Notes: generated by a model from the sequence alone, not told the origin. Shown: positions 10,801-19,678, counted from the stretch's first letter. The stretch: DNA of 64,000 nucleotides from Ignavibacteriota bacterium (GCA_019637995.1 JAHBUQ010000002.1:449428-513427), one strand, 5' to 3'. Program-made: numbers and translations.

Positions 10801-11198
10801 AATTATTGTGTTTTCGTTGTAGAATGGTGCAAAGTCTGCAAGCTGTGGTACGCGGAGTACGCCGATACCGAGTGATACGATGCCGTAGCCAAAGCCGCTG
10901 ATGTCATTGCCCATGAATGTGTTGTTTTTGTTTGTAATTGTATCAAGTGCGATTACAAATGCTTCTGTGTTAAGTGCTAAAAGTTCTGCACGGTTTACGA
11001 TACCTGCGGAATAGCCTACCCAGCCGGTTTCAGTTATTTCTGTGTTTGGGGTAAACAAGAAGCCGTCTACGATTGAGTAATGTGCATTTGGAAGACGTAC
11101 TTTATTGGCTATCGAAAGCTTGTTGTTTTCCATGATGGTGTTCTTCACTGATATGTTCTGTGAACCCGCTCCAAGATAGAATACTGCTCCAAATGCCT
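7853..11198 (-). repeat. long direct repeat, copy A (partner 54284-57629)
   Basis: A block of about 3346 bp recurs at an offset of exactly 46431. It covers the last 1080 codons of the first giant surface gene, its stop codon and about 100 bp of 3' sequence including a hairpin. I found no mismatch in the segments compared by eye, and the translations are identical throughout. The left edge is at TCAAACCC (7853); the first mismatch on the right is G at 11199 versus C at 57630, after which differences become frequent. Confidence 0.95.
7870..7904 (-). terminator. 3' hairpin of the first giant surface gene
   Basis: Perfect 10-bp stem AGACGCTCTG (7870-7879) / CAGAGCGTCT (7895-7904) with a 15-nt loop, 50 nt after the stop codon. 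There is no clean U-tract, only a T/G-rich stretch, so it could act as a terminator or protect the mRNA 3' end. A smaller palindrome ACCTGA/TCAGGT lies at 7924-7940. Both recur unchanged after the second copy. Confidence 0.6.
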
Positions 11199-13725
11199 GC
11201 TGATCTGTATTAAGTACAAAACGGAAGGATTTGTTCGCTCCACCGTCAAATGTGATATAACCACCACTGTTTGAATATGGGACATAGTAGCTGTTACCAA
11301 AGTTTTCAGCCTGAACTGAATATCCATTAGTATTTATAACTGACTGACCGAAGTAAACACCCTGACCATTACCTGAATGCAGGTTAATCTTTACTGAGGC
11401 GCGTGTTACAAGTCTGTCTTCAGCAGGCTTGAATGTCAGTGTCCAGTAATCGCCTGTGTTTTGGTTGTAGCCAAGACCCATAATTGCTGTTGATAAGTCC
11501 CATGCAGGTGCGCCATTGCTGGTGCTGTAAACGTCGTATTCTGCATCTGTGAATTCAAATGTTACTGAACCGTTCATACCGCGAAGGTAGAGCATATCCA
11601 TTGCATCTTGAATTGTAACAAAGTTACGGACGTTGCCTGAGAACTTTGTTCCGATTGTATATTTACCTATAAGACCGCTTGATACTGTAAACTGATGTGA
11701 ATACTCGTTATTTGAGATTTCAAGGTCATCAGGATGTGATACTATAAGTCTTGCAAGGTACGTACCGGGCTGCATAATTTCTGTTTGCGGGAAGATTACC
11801 TGTTTCAAATTGTAACGACCCTGTGGTATATCTTCTACGTTAACTGTTCTGTCATAGACTACTGTGTTTTCTGGAATCTTAGTTATAATCATTCTTGTTG
11901 GTGCGTTGGATATATCACCCACACCTTCGTTGGAAAGAGTTCCTACAGGGAAGAATGGACGTCCTGCGATGTAGTCAGCGTTAGCTGCAGGAATATTAAT
12001 TGTCTTTGCTGCTGCTTCGATTTCATCTTTAATTGAGAACTGGTATGCAGGCTGATCTTCTCTGCGGAAATAGTCATTATATGATTCCATATCTGTTGCG
12101 CTGCGAAGCTTAACTGTAAGCGTGGCAGTATAATCATCTGTTTGAGTAGTGCTCCAAGTGCCGAAATCAAGATTTACTCTTTGTTTTGCAGCTACTACAT
12201 ACTGACCGAAGTTTACTGTATCCCATTCAATAACTTTTGATACTTTTTTGTTTCCTTTTGAATCATATATATCAAAGTAAGCATCAAATTTTGCTACACC
12301 GCGAAGACCTACGTTCTGAACAGCTGCTTTGAGGTTAAGATTTAAGCCTCTCGGATATTTGTGGAAACGTGGAGGACCGCTTGAAAGTGGTTCAGTGATG
12401 TCAACTGCCGCCATATCCCATTCCCAGGATACTACGAAATTCTTACGTTGGTATTTCATTGCGTTCAAATCCTGACCAAGTCCAAGTACTACTTGATACT
12501 CGCCACCACTTGAGCGTTTGAATCCATAATTATTTACAACAGCAGAACCAGTTGCTCTTTGAATATTAAAGTGTACATTGGTTCCAATTACATCAGTACC
12601 TACTCTGATATTTGATGAATTAGTGACTAAGTCACGACCTTCATATACCACATTATCTACATCAGGAAGTGGACCTACTATTTTATATTGTAAATATGTT
12701 CCCGGAGGAAGTGGCTTGCCAAAAAGTACATAAGGTCTTTCGAAATATGTCATCTGACCGCTTAACATTCTTGTTGTACCGTCATAAGCTTCACCTGCAA
12801 GCAATATATCATCCGGAGCCTGATTGCTTGGGAAAGAGCCTTTGAACGGAAGTGAGAAGTCAATTAAATAATCTTCAATTTCACCATAGTTATAGCCATA
12901 CCAACCGCCATAATATGCTGTATAGTCATAAGCATAACCGTTCCAGCAGGCATTACCGGCTTGATTATAAAGCTGTGCAGCTGTCTGTGTATAAGTTGAA
13001 GGATAATAGTAGGAATGCATAACACGCATACGACCAACACCTGTTTCTTGGTCATCAGGAATAGTAATTTGATATTCAATTGTACGGTCTGTACAATTTG
13101 CAGGAGCCTGATACCAGAAATTAGTTGGAGTACCCGCACCAATTCTTGTTGTCCAGCCTGAATTAATTTTTCCGGGTTGATTTATCCACTCTGTCAAATG
13201 GTCAAAGTGACCATCCATATTAAAATCAATGAAAATACGGTGAGTGTAATATGATGTCCATCCATAAATACAATAGTTTGTACCATTGTAACCATAATAG
13301 TTGTTTTCAACTATGAAACGAATATTATATGTTTCACCCGGAGCCATTTCGCCTCTTGCACCGGTATAAACATAGCAACCTTCCCAAGGACCCATGCCCA
13401 AACCACCGTCAGAATAGCTTTGACGAAGAAGTTTTACCTCGTTTGAACCAACTTCAGTGATTCTAACTTCCTTGATAGGAGTTGTAAAGTAGTAGTCATA
13501 AAAAGTACTGACTGCCTTCAAATATGAAGGATAGCACCATACATCTGTACGACCAAACAATTGCTGGTTTGCACCCATCATTTGGTCATTAGGAATACAG
13601 TAGTTGTCAGGTCCCATGTCCTGAGCCTGCGATGTAACTACATTATAGGACAGCATGATAACAAGAGCTGCCATAAATGCCATTACTTTTCTACCGATTT
13701 GTAATGAATGTTTCATTTTAAACAC
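7954..13725 (-). CDS. giant T9SS-secreted surface protein, copy A (GEVED-like N-domain, beta-helix, T9SS sorting domain)
   Basis: Predicted cell-surface protein of 1923 residues. Signal peptide at about 1-35, cut near TSQA-QD. The N-terminal part (about 36-300) resembles GEVED-type modules: RIFIDFNMDGHFD, the GVGRMRVMH motif, and YGEIEDYLIDF at its end. Ig/CARDB-like beta regions follow to about 690, then a right-handed beta-helix (Asn-rich turns such as NTIIEGNKIYNVSGAGVVVG) to about 1300. A later Rossmann-like region contains DGHNKTLSRLEKLNL and LLIGSEEMV. The end has an FnIII-like domain (VPVELLSFDAKAAGKRVDIS) and a type A T9SS sorting domain (about 1838-1923: PNPVRSESTIEY, SGVYQVVLRSG). 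Residues 844-1923 equal 841-1920 of the second copy, while the N-domain is diverged. No consensus promoter was found just upstream. Function unknown; adhesion or S-layer-like display is inference. Confidence 0.93.
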   Translation of the reverse strand: MFKMKHSLQIGRKVMAFMAALVIMLSYNVVTSQAQDMGPDNYCIPNDQMMGANQQLFGRTDVWCYPSYLKAVSTFYDYYFTTPIKEVRITEVGSNEVKLLRQSYSDGGLGMGPWEGCYVYTGARGEMAPGETYNIRFIVENNYYGYNGTNYCIYGWTSYYTHRIFIDFNMDGHFDHLTEWINQPGKINSGWTTRIGAGTPTNFWYQAPANCTDRTIEYQITIPDDQETGVGRMRVMHSYYYPSTYTQTAAQLYNQAGNACWNGYAYDYTAYYGGWYGYNYGEIEDYLIDFSLPFKGSFPSNQAPDDILLAGEAYDGTTRMLSGQMTYFERPYVLFGKPLPPGTYLQYKIVGPLPDVDNVVYEGRDLVTNSSNIRVGTDVIGTNVHFNIQRATGSAVVNNYGFKRSSGGEYQVVLGLGQDLNAMKYQRKNFVVSWEWDMAAVDITEPLSSGPPRFHKYPRGLNLNLKAAVQNVGLRGVAKFDAYFDIYDSKGNKKVSKVIEWDTVNFGQYVVAAKQRVNLDFGTWSTTQTDDYTATLTVKLRSATDMESYNDYFRREDQPAYQFSIKDEIEAAAKTINIPAANADYIAGRPFFPVGTLSNEGVGDISNAPTRMIITKIPENTVVYDRTVNVEDIPQGRYNLKQVIFPQTEIMQPGTYLARLIVSHPDDLEISNNEYSHQFTVSSGLIGKYTIGTKFSGNVRNFVTIQDAMDMLYLRGMNGSVTFEFTDAEYDVYSTSNGAPAWDLSTAIMGLGYNQNTGDYWTLTFKPAEDRLVTRASVKINLHSGNGQGVYFGQSVINTNGYSVQAENFGNSYYVPYSNSGGYITFDGGANKSFRFVLNTDQQAFGAVFYLGAGSQNISVKNTIMENNKLSIANKVRLPNAHYSIVDGFLFTPNTEITETGWVGYSAGIVNRAELLALNTEAFVIALDTITNKNNTFMGNDISGFGYGIVSLGIGVLRVPQLADFAPFYNENTIIEGNKIYNVSGAGVVVGNEAKANVKNNVIFDVKGDGGAFAAGIIAGGNATQNFLGYNNYDLNIDGNAIHNVRGNQAVYGILVDQNANKYQVGTEFRVFPPVEDNINVMNNAMWKLNAQNANTMRAGIHMLTQRNLKVADPVARMITPNYADYFIRSSTIANNTILITEDGINNASNVAGIGIQQARGLHLLNNAIAVNDATVNAGNEVASGIFYHGDYPEKDGLVADRNAYWFGNANISAYRHIYTDFKTRVIETGARNEYRTLTQWQMATKSELNSISTGNFINDHYFMGSYPEEIRLRTNTKGSVLTRRGERLDEVTHDIYGNIRGVAGGRYDIGAVEFNGALYNHDAEMLVITEPGTYRATDGMFSDAEYLMTTAPVEVKAIVRNSGNMPVFNKKLYVNIYREMPNGTFALAFGPVERQIDLDATENLEVSFNIGDGIGNDFVPETYNDLRNQNYSVPSQFLGMEANVTPRYRIVVSTDPDEFNSNNATEKISRFYIQRSGIRFLVSNQQHFAAGVTPTADELAYGLNYEQIKEGMKQLNWEIDLIAARYDFDLFNRYGWEPRNVDYTIYRSMIWSDGHNKTLSRLEKLNLTNFVEAGNVSEKKNLLIGSEEMVRNNVNIDDADEVYVTNILRGEYRHPGNPLGAGSNYSGRNVTGIAVGRDVVMEVMATGVAGDMYPQPALMNIVNTGNGISQMAFRYNSVQNPEWPDAARIGGIATTTLTSNVVYLGIDWRHFADIETVLRASFDFMERNDGTVVPVELLSFDAKAAGKRVDISWATASELNTSRFEVEKAAQGSNFFTKIAEMEAAGNSSVTLNYGPVVDNNVEYGKTYIYRLKALDRDGSFSYSDERTVTLTGLSGVIELGQARPNPVRSESTIEYTMSQSANVEITLVDASGKEVARLYSGMQTAGQHILNVDAKDLASGVYQVVLRSGDVMLISNVNVVK

Positions 13726-14353
13726 CTTTTTAAAAATTTAACTAAAAAAGAACAAATAATTATCTGAATATGAACAAAATATAAACTTTTTATACCTTGT
13801 TTAAATGTAATAACACAAAAATAAAAAAAATGTTACAAAGAAAATTGAAATATTTAAATATTTTTTTTCATTTTCAATACATAATAGGGACGTCATTATC
13901 TTATTTTATTCTAAAAACGATGCTTTTTTAATAATTATGCAATATATTTTTAATATTCAATTCATTTAAATGGTTTTTATAATTTATTATATGATTAATA
14001 ATGATTAATGTAATGCTTATATTGATTTATTCTTGAAATTTATTTATATGAATAATATTTAATATTGCAGTAATATCATATTATTTATTTTTCATATTTT
14101 GAACTACTTAAAATAATATAATATTATGATTTATATAGCTATACATATTTTGATTTGTAGGCATATTATTTATTTTATATTAAATACAAATATATTTATC
14201 ATAAATTATGTTTACGAATGTGACTATAATTCACATAATTTCAAAATTATTCTAATTAATTATCAATTTTTTTTATAAATATTGTCTGATTAATAAAAAT
14301 GCTGCATTAATTAATACGTTTAATTATTTTTTTAAGAATTTTTATAAAATTTA
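13726..14353. other. extremely AT-rich divergent intergenic region
   Basis: Between the minus-strand surface gene and the plus-strand TraB-like gene. It consists almost only of A/T runs. I found no ORF worth calling, tRNA, array or consensus -33/-7 pair with correct spacing. TAnnTTTG matches on the minus strand exist (13816-13823 and 14187-14194), but neither has a TTG element at the right distance. It must hold promoters for both flanking genes. Confidence 0.5.
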
Positions 14354-15220
14354 ATGCAAAAAATATTTATTCTTATTGTAATATATTACTTATTCAACTC
14401 CGGATTAGCAGTTTCTGAACCTTCCACTTTTTTGTGGAGTGTGAATAATATTGATAACAGCCCGAAAATCTATTTACTTGGCTCTATTCATATAGCTGAT
14501 AAACGGCTCTATCCTCTGCCGGATGCAATAGAATCGGCTTACGAGAAATCCGATGCTCTGATTTTAGAAGTAGTTATTGACAAAGTCAACCCATTGAAAC
14601 TGATGCAGCATCTTACTTACAAAGACCATAGGACCCTTGAATCTGAGCTTTCAAAGGATGTTTTTGAAAAAGTAAGTGCAAAATTTGAGGAAATTGGAAT
14701 CAGTAAAATTGTATATAATAAATTCAAGCCATGGTTTGCTATGCTTACTCTACAATCTGGAATGTTTAAGAGTTCAGGATTTTCTGCTTCACAGGGAATT
14801 GATATGTATTTTTTGGATAAAGCCAGAAAAGAAGGTAAAAAAGTTGACGAAATCGAGAATATCGAATCGCAAATTAAATTACTTGAAGATTTAGGTAGCT
14901 ATACCGGCGAATATCTTGGTAATATGATTGATGAGCTTGATAATGCAGATAGTACTATGGCAAATATTTTGGAAATATGGAAATCAGGAGACATTGGCAA
15001 AATGGAAGAATTTACCAAATCAGGCGATGACAAAGCAGAATATGCCGAAGTGATGAATCTTCTGAATTTCGAGAGGAACAAAAGAATGGCAGAAAAAATT
15101 GAAGAATATTACAATGATGACAAAATCTATTTCATTATTGTTGGTGCTGCTCATTTAATAGGTGAAAAAGGTCTTGTTGAAATTTTAAAAAGTAAAAATT
15201 ATAACATAATAAGGTATTAA
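14354..15220 (+). CDS. TraB/GumN family protein
   Basis: A 288-residue member of the TraB/PrgY/GumN family, a predicted metalloprotease-like fold whose bacterial substrates are unknown. A signal peptide is visible (1-19, then SEPSTFLW), so it should act outside the cytoplasm. Family marks: the first GxxH motif in YLLGSIHIADK, the ALILEVVID strand with its Glu, and the second GxxH motif in IIVGAAHLIGEKGLVEIL near the C-terminus. Length fits the family. The short-chain dehydrogenase begins 2 bp after its stop, so the two are cotranscribed. Confidence 0.85.
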   Translation: MQKIFILIVIYYLFNSGLAVSEPSTFLWSVNNIDNSPKIYLLGSIHIADKRLYPLPDAIESAYEKSDALILEVVIDKVNPLKLMQHLTYKDHRTLESELSKDVFEKVSAKFEEIGISKIVYNKFKPWFAMLTLQSGMFKSSGFSASQGIDMYFLDKARKEGKKVDEIENIESQIKLLEDLGSYTGEYLGNMIDELDNADSTMANILEIWKSGDIGKMEEFTKSGDDKAEYAEVMNLLNFERNKRMAEKIEEYYNDDKIYFIIVGAAHLIGEKGLVEILKSKNYNIIRY

Positions 15221-15222
15221 TT

Positions 15223-15990
15223 ATGAAATTGAACGGAAAAGTAACATTAATAACAGGTGCATCAGCCGGAATCGGCTCTTCAATAGCGGAAGTATTCGCA
15301 GAAGCAGGTTCAAACTTGATACTGACAGCACGAAGAAAGGATTTGATTGATAAACTTGCTACTAAACTAAGCACCCAATACGGAGTGGATATTCATACTT
15401 CCCAAAATGACGTAAGAAATTTAGAGCAGGTCAGGGAAATGCTTAGTAATCTACCCGACAGATTTAATAACATTGATATTTTGGTTAACAATGCCGGACT
15501 TGCAAGAGGTCTGAGCACAATACAGGATGGCGATATTAACGACTGGGAAGAAATGATTGATACAAATATCAAAGGGCTTCTCTATATGTCGAGAATGATA
15601 CTTCCCCAAATGGTCGAGCGTGGAAATGGTATGGTTATTAATATCTCGTCTATCGCAGGTCGTGCGGCATACCCGAAAGGTAATGTTTATTGCGGTACAA
15701 AAAGCGCTGTCAAAGCAATATCCGAATCAATGGTAATAGACCTAAACGGCACAGGTGTCCGTGTTTGCAATATTGACCCGGGTATGGTTGAAACCGAGTT
15801 TTCACTTGTAAGATTTCACGGGGATAAGGATAAAGCCGATGCTGTATATAAGCAATTCAAAGCTCTTGAAGGACGCGATGTTGCCGAAATTGCACTTTTT
15901 GCAGCAACTCGCCCTCAGCATGTAGCCATTCAGGATATTATGGTTACCCCAACAGCTCAGGCAAACGCAATGATTGTAGATAAGAGATAA
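15223..15990 (+). CDS. short-chain dehydrogenase/reductase, YdfG-like
   Basis: Cytoplasmic NAD(P)-dependent oxidoreductase of 255 residues with a classical SDR layout: nucleotide-binding TGASAGIG (11-18), TARR after the second strand (Arg pair favouring NADP), NNAG (89-92), catalytic Ser143 in ISSIAGR and Tyr156-x3-Lys160 in VYCGTK. Sequence flavour (LSTIQDGDINDWEEMIDTN, NIDPGMVETEFS) is that of the YdfG group, which oxidises 3-hydroxy acids and L-allo-threonine/serine; the real substrate here is not known. An AGGT ribosome site lies in the end of the preceding gene. Confidence 0.9.
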   Translation: MKLNGKVTLITGASAGIGSSIAEVFAEAGSNLILTARRKDLIDKLATKLSTQYGVDIHTSQNDVRNLEQVREMLSNLPDRFNNIDILVNNAGLARGLSTIQDGDINDWEEMIDTNIKGLLYMSRMILPQMVERGNGMVINISSIAGRAAYPKGNVYCGTKSAVKAISESMVIDLNGTGVRVCNIDPGMVETEFSLVRFHGDKDKADAVYKQFKALEGRDVAEIALFAATRPQHVAIQDIMVTPTAQANAMIVDKR

Positions 15991-16052
15991 TTTATTGATG
16001 CATTAAATGCTGAGAAAGTGCATGTGTTGGTCATCAATGAAAGGAGATAATT

Positions 16053-16082
16053 TGCAGGGACATAATCTGCTATGCCCCTGCA
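16053..16082. terminator. hairpin between converging SDR and OmpA-like genes
   Basis: Inverted repeat TGCAGGGACA (16053-16062) / TGCCCCTGCA (16073-16082) with one mismatch and a 10-nt loop, followed on the plus strand by TTTAAAAAG. Convergent genes on both sides support a bidirectional terminator, though the U-tract is poor. Confidence 0.5.
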
Positions 16083-16096
16083 TTTAAAAAGTAATT

Positions 16097-17566
16097 TTAT
16101 TGAATTATTTTCATTTCAACTCTTCGGTTTGTCGCTCTTGCAGATTCTGTTTTGTCATTTACAAGAGGTTTTGTCAAGCCAAATCCTACAGTTTTGATTC
16201 GGTTAGCATCAATATCTTTCTTAACGAGATAATCTTTTACCGAGCTTGCTCTGTTTTCGGATAGCTTTAAATTATAGTCAGCAGCACCGACATCATCGGT
16301 ATGACCTTCCAGAGAAATTTTGACATCCTTATATTTATTCAAAAAAGTTGCAACTCTGTCAAGTTCAGGAATAGATTCTTTTTTCAGAGTAGCTTTATCA
16401 AAGTCGAAGAATACAAGCAGTCTTGTATTGCCACCTGCAATAGGCGAGAGTTCAATATTTTTCGTTTGAGAACTCCCATCTTTACTTGAAGGTACTTCAT
16501 ATCTTGAGCTAAAGAATAAATAATCCTCTTTATCGGCAGTGATTGAGTAAGTTCTGCCTTGTTGAAGAATTACAAAATATTCGCCGGTTTTATCATCGGA
16601 GCGCAGGTCTGCAACTTTCTCGCCTGACACAAGGTCTGTAATAATTATATTTGCACCAAGCAGATTGCCGTTTTTGGCATCACGAACTTCGCCACTAAGC
16701 AGAAATACGGCATCAGATTCATAAGGATTTGGTACAGCTTTATAAATGTCAAGATTTCCTGAGCCACCTTTTCTTGAGGATGAAAAATACGCAACATCCG
16801 AATTTGGCATTGAATAATAATAAAAATCATCGGCTGATGAATTAATAGGCTCACCTGCATTTGTCGGCTTATCAAATCTGTTGTTTTTATATTTTGAAAC
16901 ATAAATATCAAATTCGCCAAATCCGCCCGGGCGGTTCGAAGCAAAAGTGAAATTTGTATTATCAACTCCCAAAACCGGAGTCATTTCATCATACTCGGAA
17001 TTGATAATTGAGCCTGCATTTTCGGCTTTAGACCAGCCATTTGCTGTCTTGAAAGAGACATAAATATCTGTACCTCCATAACCACCGGGTCTATCACTGA
17101 CAAACAGCAAAATATTACCGTCATTAGAAATCATAGGCTGTGAATCCCAAGCACTTGAATTAATGTTAGCACCTAAATTTTTGACATTAGTCCATTTGCC
17201 GTTGACCTTTTCGGCACTGTAAATATCAGTCCTTCCGAATCCGCCGACTTCATGCTCAAATGCAGCAAACAACATATACTGACCGTCCGATGTGAGAGCG
17301 ACCGCACCGCTTTCTTTGCCGTCATTAATTGCGCCAACGACTTCCTTCGGTGATTGCCACTTGCCATTTACTTCCTGAACAAAGAACACTTTTTGTTTGC
17401 CGCTTTTCCGGTCGCTTGTAAAGTAAATAGCTTTACCATTTTGGGTAATATTCGAATTAAAATCATCTTTGCCCGAATTAAACTCCACAGGACTTACTGT
17501 AACCTGACTAAACGCACTTAAAAATGCTATTTGAAATATTATCAGTAAATATATTATCAATCTCAT
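16097..17566 (-). CDS. OmpA-family protein with PD40 propeller and carboxypeptidase-regulatory-like domain
   Basis: Envelope protein of 489 residues. Signal peptide 1-20 (SAFS-Q). Residues 25-280 contain PD40/WD40-like propeller blades, each with a motif such as FVSDRPGGYGGTDIYV or FASNRPGGFGEFDIYV. A carboxypeptidase-regulatory-like domain spans about 288-350. The OmpA C-terminal domain (about 385-489) has LEGHTDDVGAADYNLKLSEN and RA, with the Asp and Arg439 expected to hold the peptidoglycan stem peptide. The order propeller, regulatory domain, OmpA is that of the T9SS component PorE, minus its N-terminal TPR; whether it serves T9SS is inference. The barrel gene lies 30 bp upstream on the same strand. 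Confidence 0.9.
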   Translation of the reverse strand: MRLIIYLLIIFQIAFLSAFSQVTVSPVEFNSGKDDFNSNITQNGKAIYFTSDRKSGKQKVFFVQEVNGKWQSPKEVVGAINDGKESGAVALTSDGQYMLFAAFEHEVGGFGRTDIYSAEKVNGKWTNVKNLGANINSSAWDSQPMISNDGNILLFVSDRPGGYGGTDIYVSFKTANGWSKAENAGSIINSEYDEMTPVLGVDNTNFTFASNRPGGFGEFDIYVSKYKNNRFDKPTNAGEPINSSADDFYYYSMPNSDVAYFSSSRKGGSGNLDIYKAVPNPYESDAVFLLSGEVRDAKNGNLLGANIIITDLVSGEKVADLRSDDKTGEYFVILQQGRTYSITADKEDYLFFSSRYEVPSSKDGSSQTKNIELSPIAGGNTRLLVFFDFDKATLKKESIPELDRVATFLNKYKDVKISLEGHTDDVGAADYNLKLSENRASSVKDYLVKKDIDANRIKTVGFGLTKPLVNDKTESARATNRRVEMKIIQ

Positions 17567-17596
17567 AATTTTTGTTTCCTTTAAATATAATAATTA

Positions 17597-18442
17597 CTAA
17601 AACCACAAAGCTAAACCAAATTTAAGCAGATTAAGTCTGGTTTTGGAGAGTTCAAAGAGTGAATCACCAAAAAGGCTGAATCTTGTATCGTCAATACCAA
17701 TTTCACCGGGGAAAATGTCGTTAAACAAATAATTAAATCTTAGCGATGGAGCAAGTGTTACAGATTCTGAAAGTGGGATATTGTAAGAAAAGCCGACATC
17801 AATACCGAATCTTGTCTGGACATCGTCAAGTGTAATTTCGCTGACAATTTGTTTAGTAGGGTCAGTATCAAAATTAAAGAAGCACTCATCAGACAGAACA
17901 GTTTGAGTTTCTTCAATAGTATAATTTCCAGCCGGAACAAGAACCATTGGTCCAACAGTAAATTCAATTTCATTGGAAATATTGTAACGCAGCAATGCAG
18001 AAAGTCCGATATCTGCACCACTGAATGCTGTGCTTATTTTCACATCAGCATCAATAATCTGCGAAAAATCATCAACATAACAATCGGCAATACCATTAAA
18101 GTCATTACCAAAAGACCTCATGTCATAGCTTACACGTGCTTGAATTCCAAACTGAGGGCTCACAGGGAAATCAAGCATAGCTGAAAAATACGGAGATATA
18201 CCGTCGCCTTTGCCATAAACATTCAGGAGCGATTGCTCCACAACAGGAAACCAACTTAAATCAGCATTGTACATATTGTAATTAATGCCGGCTTCGATAC
18301 CGAATCTGATTTTATAAGGGTCTGATTTCATTTCGGTCTGTTGTTCTGAAACCGGTTTTTTGGGTCTCAATACATTTTCCTGAGAGAATACATTTGATGA
18401 CACAAAAATTATAAATGATAAAACAAGTACAATAAACTTCAT
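17597..18442 (-). CDS. outer-membrane beta-barrel protein
   Basis: Predicted 281-residue outer-membrane protein: signal peptide (MKFIVLVLSFIIFVSSNVFS), a short charged linker, then alternating amphipathic strands (IRFGIEAGINYNMY, FGIQARVSYDMRSF, TLAPSLRFNYLF) ending in the aromatic LALWF typical of barrels exported through Bam. I chose ATG at 18442 because GGGAG lies 7 nt upstream; an upstream TTG would add four residues and destroy that ribosome site. It probably forms a two-gene unit with the OmpA/PD40 gene, and could be its barrel partner. No specific family was recognised. Confidence 0.8.
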   Translation of the reverse strand: MKFIVLVLSFIIFVSSNVFSQENVLRPKKPVSEQQTEMKSDPYKIRFGIEAGINYNMYNADLSWFPVVEQSLLNVYGKGDGISPYFSAMLDFPVSPQFGIQARVSYDMRSFGNDFNGIADCYVDDFSQIIDADVKISTAFSGADIGLSALLRYNISNEIEFTVGPMVLVPAGNYTIEETQTVLSDECFFNFDTDPTKQIVSEITLDDVQTRFGIDVGFSYNIPLSESVTLAPSLRFNYLFNDIFPGEIGIDDTRFSLFGDSLFELSKTRLNLLKFGLALWF

Positions 18443-18547
18443 AGCAACTCCCAATTATTAATAAATAATGCATTTTATATTTTTAATATAACTTGGAGCT
18501 ACAAAAAATATTTTGTTTATAAGCTAAAATATTTATTTTTTTAAATA

Positions 18548-19666
18548 TTATAATTTATACTTATCTTTAATTTCGTTATACACATGCTCGAATACATGAC
18601 AGGCATATTCAGTTTGCTCGGGTGTACCTGTTGAAATCCTTATTCCTCGTGAAATACCGAAAGGTCTGCAATTTCTGATGGCTACTCCATGCTCATTTGA
18701 ATGACGTACAAATTCTTCAACAAATTCATCACTGCTTAGCAAAATCATAATGAAATTTGCTCTTGGGTAAATAAATTCAATTTCTAATTTAAGAAAAGTA
18801 TTAATCAGCATATCTATTCCGATTTTATTAATTCGGATTGTTTCAGTCAAGAAATCATAATCATTCAGTGCTGCAACTGCCGCTTTTTGAGCTATAAGAC
18901 TTGGCTCGAATGGCAGTTTGACTTTATAAAGTATATCAATTAAATTTTCCGGACCAATTGCATAACCAACTCTAAGCCCTGCAAGACCATGAGTTTTTGA
19001 TAATGTATGAAGCACTATCAGATTTGGCAAATCATAAGAAAGCCCGTCAACATATCCTTCGTGCTGAGCACCATAAACTGAATAAGCTTCATCAAGGACA
19101 ACTACAATATTTTCCGGCACCTGTTGAATAAACCACTCGAACTCATCCTTATAAATCATCGAGCCAGTTGGGTTATTCGGATTTGAAATGTAAATAATTC
19201 TGGTGTTACTATGAATACGCCTAAGAAGTGCTTCGAGGTCATAACCCCAGTCCTTAAGCGGAACACGGTTTAATTTTCTGCCAATTTTATTAGTTTTTAC
19301 ATAAATTCCGGCAAAAGTACCCATTGATGTAAGAACTCTTGTGTTGATGTCTGAAAATGCATTCACGATATGAGCTATGAGAGATTCAGAGCCATGTCCG
19401 CATACGATCTGAGAAGGTTTCTTATTGAACTTTTGGGCTATCAGATTTACAAGTTCAGAAGATGCCGGGTCAGGATAAATACCCAAATTTTTTGATACTT
19501 CAGCTATCGTATCAATAACCCTTTGAGAAGTTCCAAGCGGATTTTCATTGGAAGCAAGGCTGAAAACCTCACTGACATTTTCTCTGAGCTTAATTGCCTG
19601 CCTTTGATTACCCGGTTTATAAGGATCTAATGCTTTAACATATTCTGGAATTGAAAAATCTGTCAT
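18548..19666 (-). CDS. histidinol-phosphate/aromatic aminotransferase-like PLP enzyme
   Basis: Fold-type I aminotransferase of 372 residues, closest in feel to HisC. Visible marks: LASNENPLG (37-45), IYPDPASSEL, the NPNNPTGS loop (162-169), LDEAYSVYG (191-199), the PLP Lys224 in TLSKTHGLAGLRVGYA, and RISTGTPEQ near the end, where the substrate-phosphate/carboxylate Arg sits. No other his gene is near; it is third after PaaG- and PaaH-like enzymes, with a 12-bp gap, so an aromatic or other amino-acid substrate is as likely as histidinol phosphate. Confidence 0.85.
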   Translation of the reverse strand: MTDFSIPEYVKALDPYKPGNQRQAIKLRENVSEVFSLASNENPLGTSQRVIDTIAEVSKNLGIYPDPASSELVNLIAQKFNKKPSQIVCGHGSESLIAHIVNAFSDINTRVLTSMGTFAGIYVKTNKIGRKLNRVPLKDWGYDLEALLRRIHSNTRIIYISNPNNPTGSMIYKDEFEWFIQQVPENIVVVLDEAYSVYGAQHEGYVDGLSYDLPNLIVLHTLSKTHGLAGLRVGYAIGPENLIDILYKVKLPFEPSLIAQKAAVAALNDYDFLTETIRINKIGIDMLINTFLKLEIEFIYPRANFIMILLSSDEFVEEFVRHSNEHGVAIRNCRPFGISRGIRISTGTPEQTEYACHVFEHVYNEIKDKYKL

Positions 19667-19678
19667 AATTCTCTCATT

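Noticed and set aside
8102-10875. Several open frames on the opposite strand or in other frames inside the giant surface genes (also at 54533-57306)
   Set aside because: They are low-complexity shadows of the coding strand and lie wholly inside the clear 1923- and 1920-codon genes. Their identity between copies follows from identity of the DNA.
13726-14353. Replication origin or CRISPR leader in the extreme AT-rich gap
   Set aside because: No regular repeat units, no cluster of DnaA-box-like sequences and no dnaA/dnaN or cas genes nearby.
18548-19666. Naming the aminotransferase hisC outright
   Set aside because: The motifs allow histidinol-phosphate or aromatic/other aminotransferase, and no histidine gene is adjacent.
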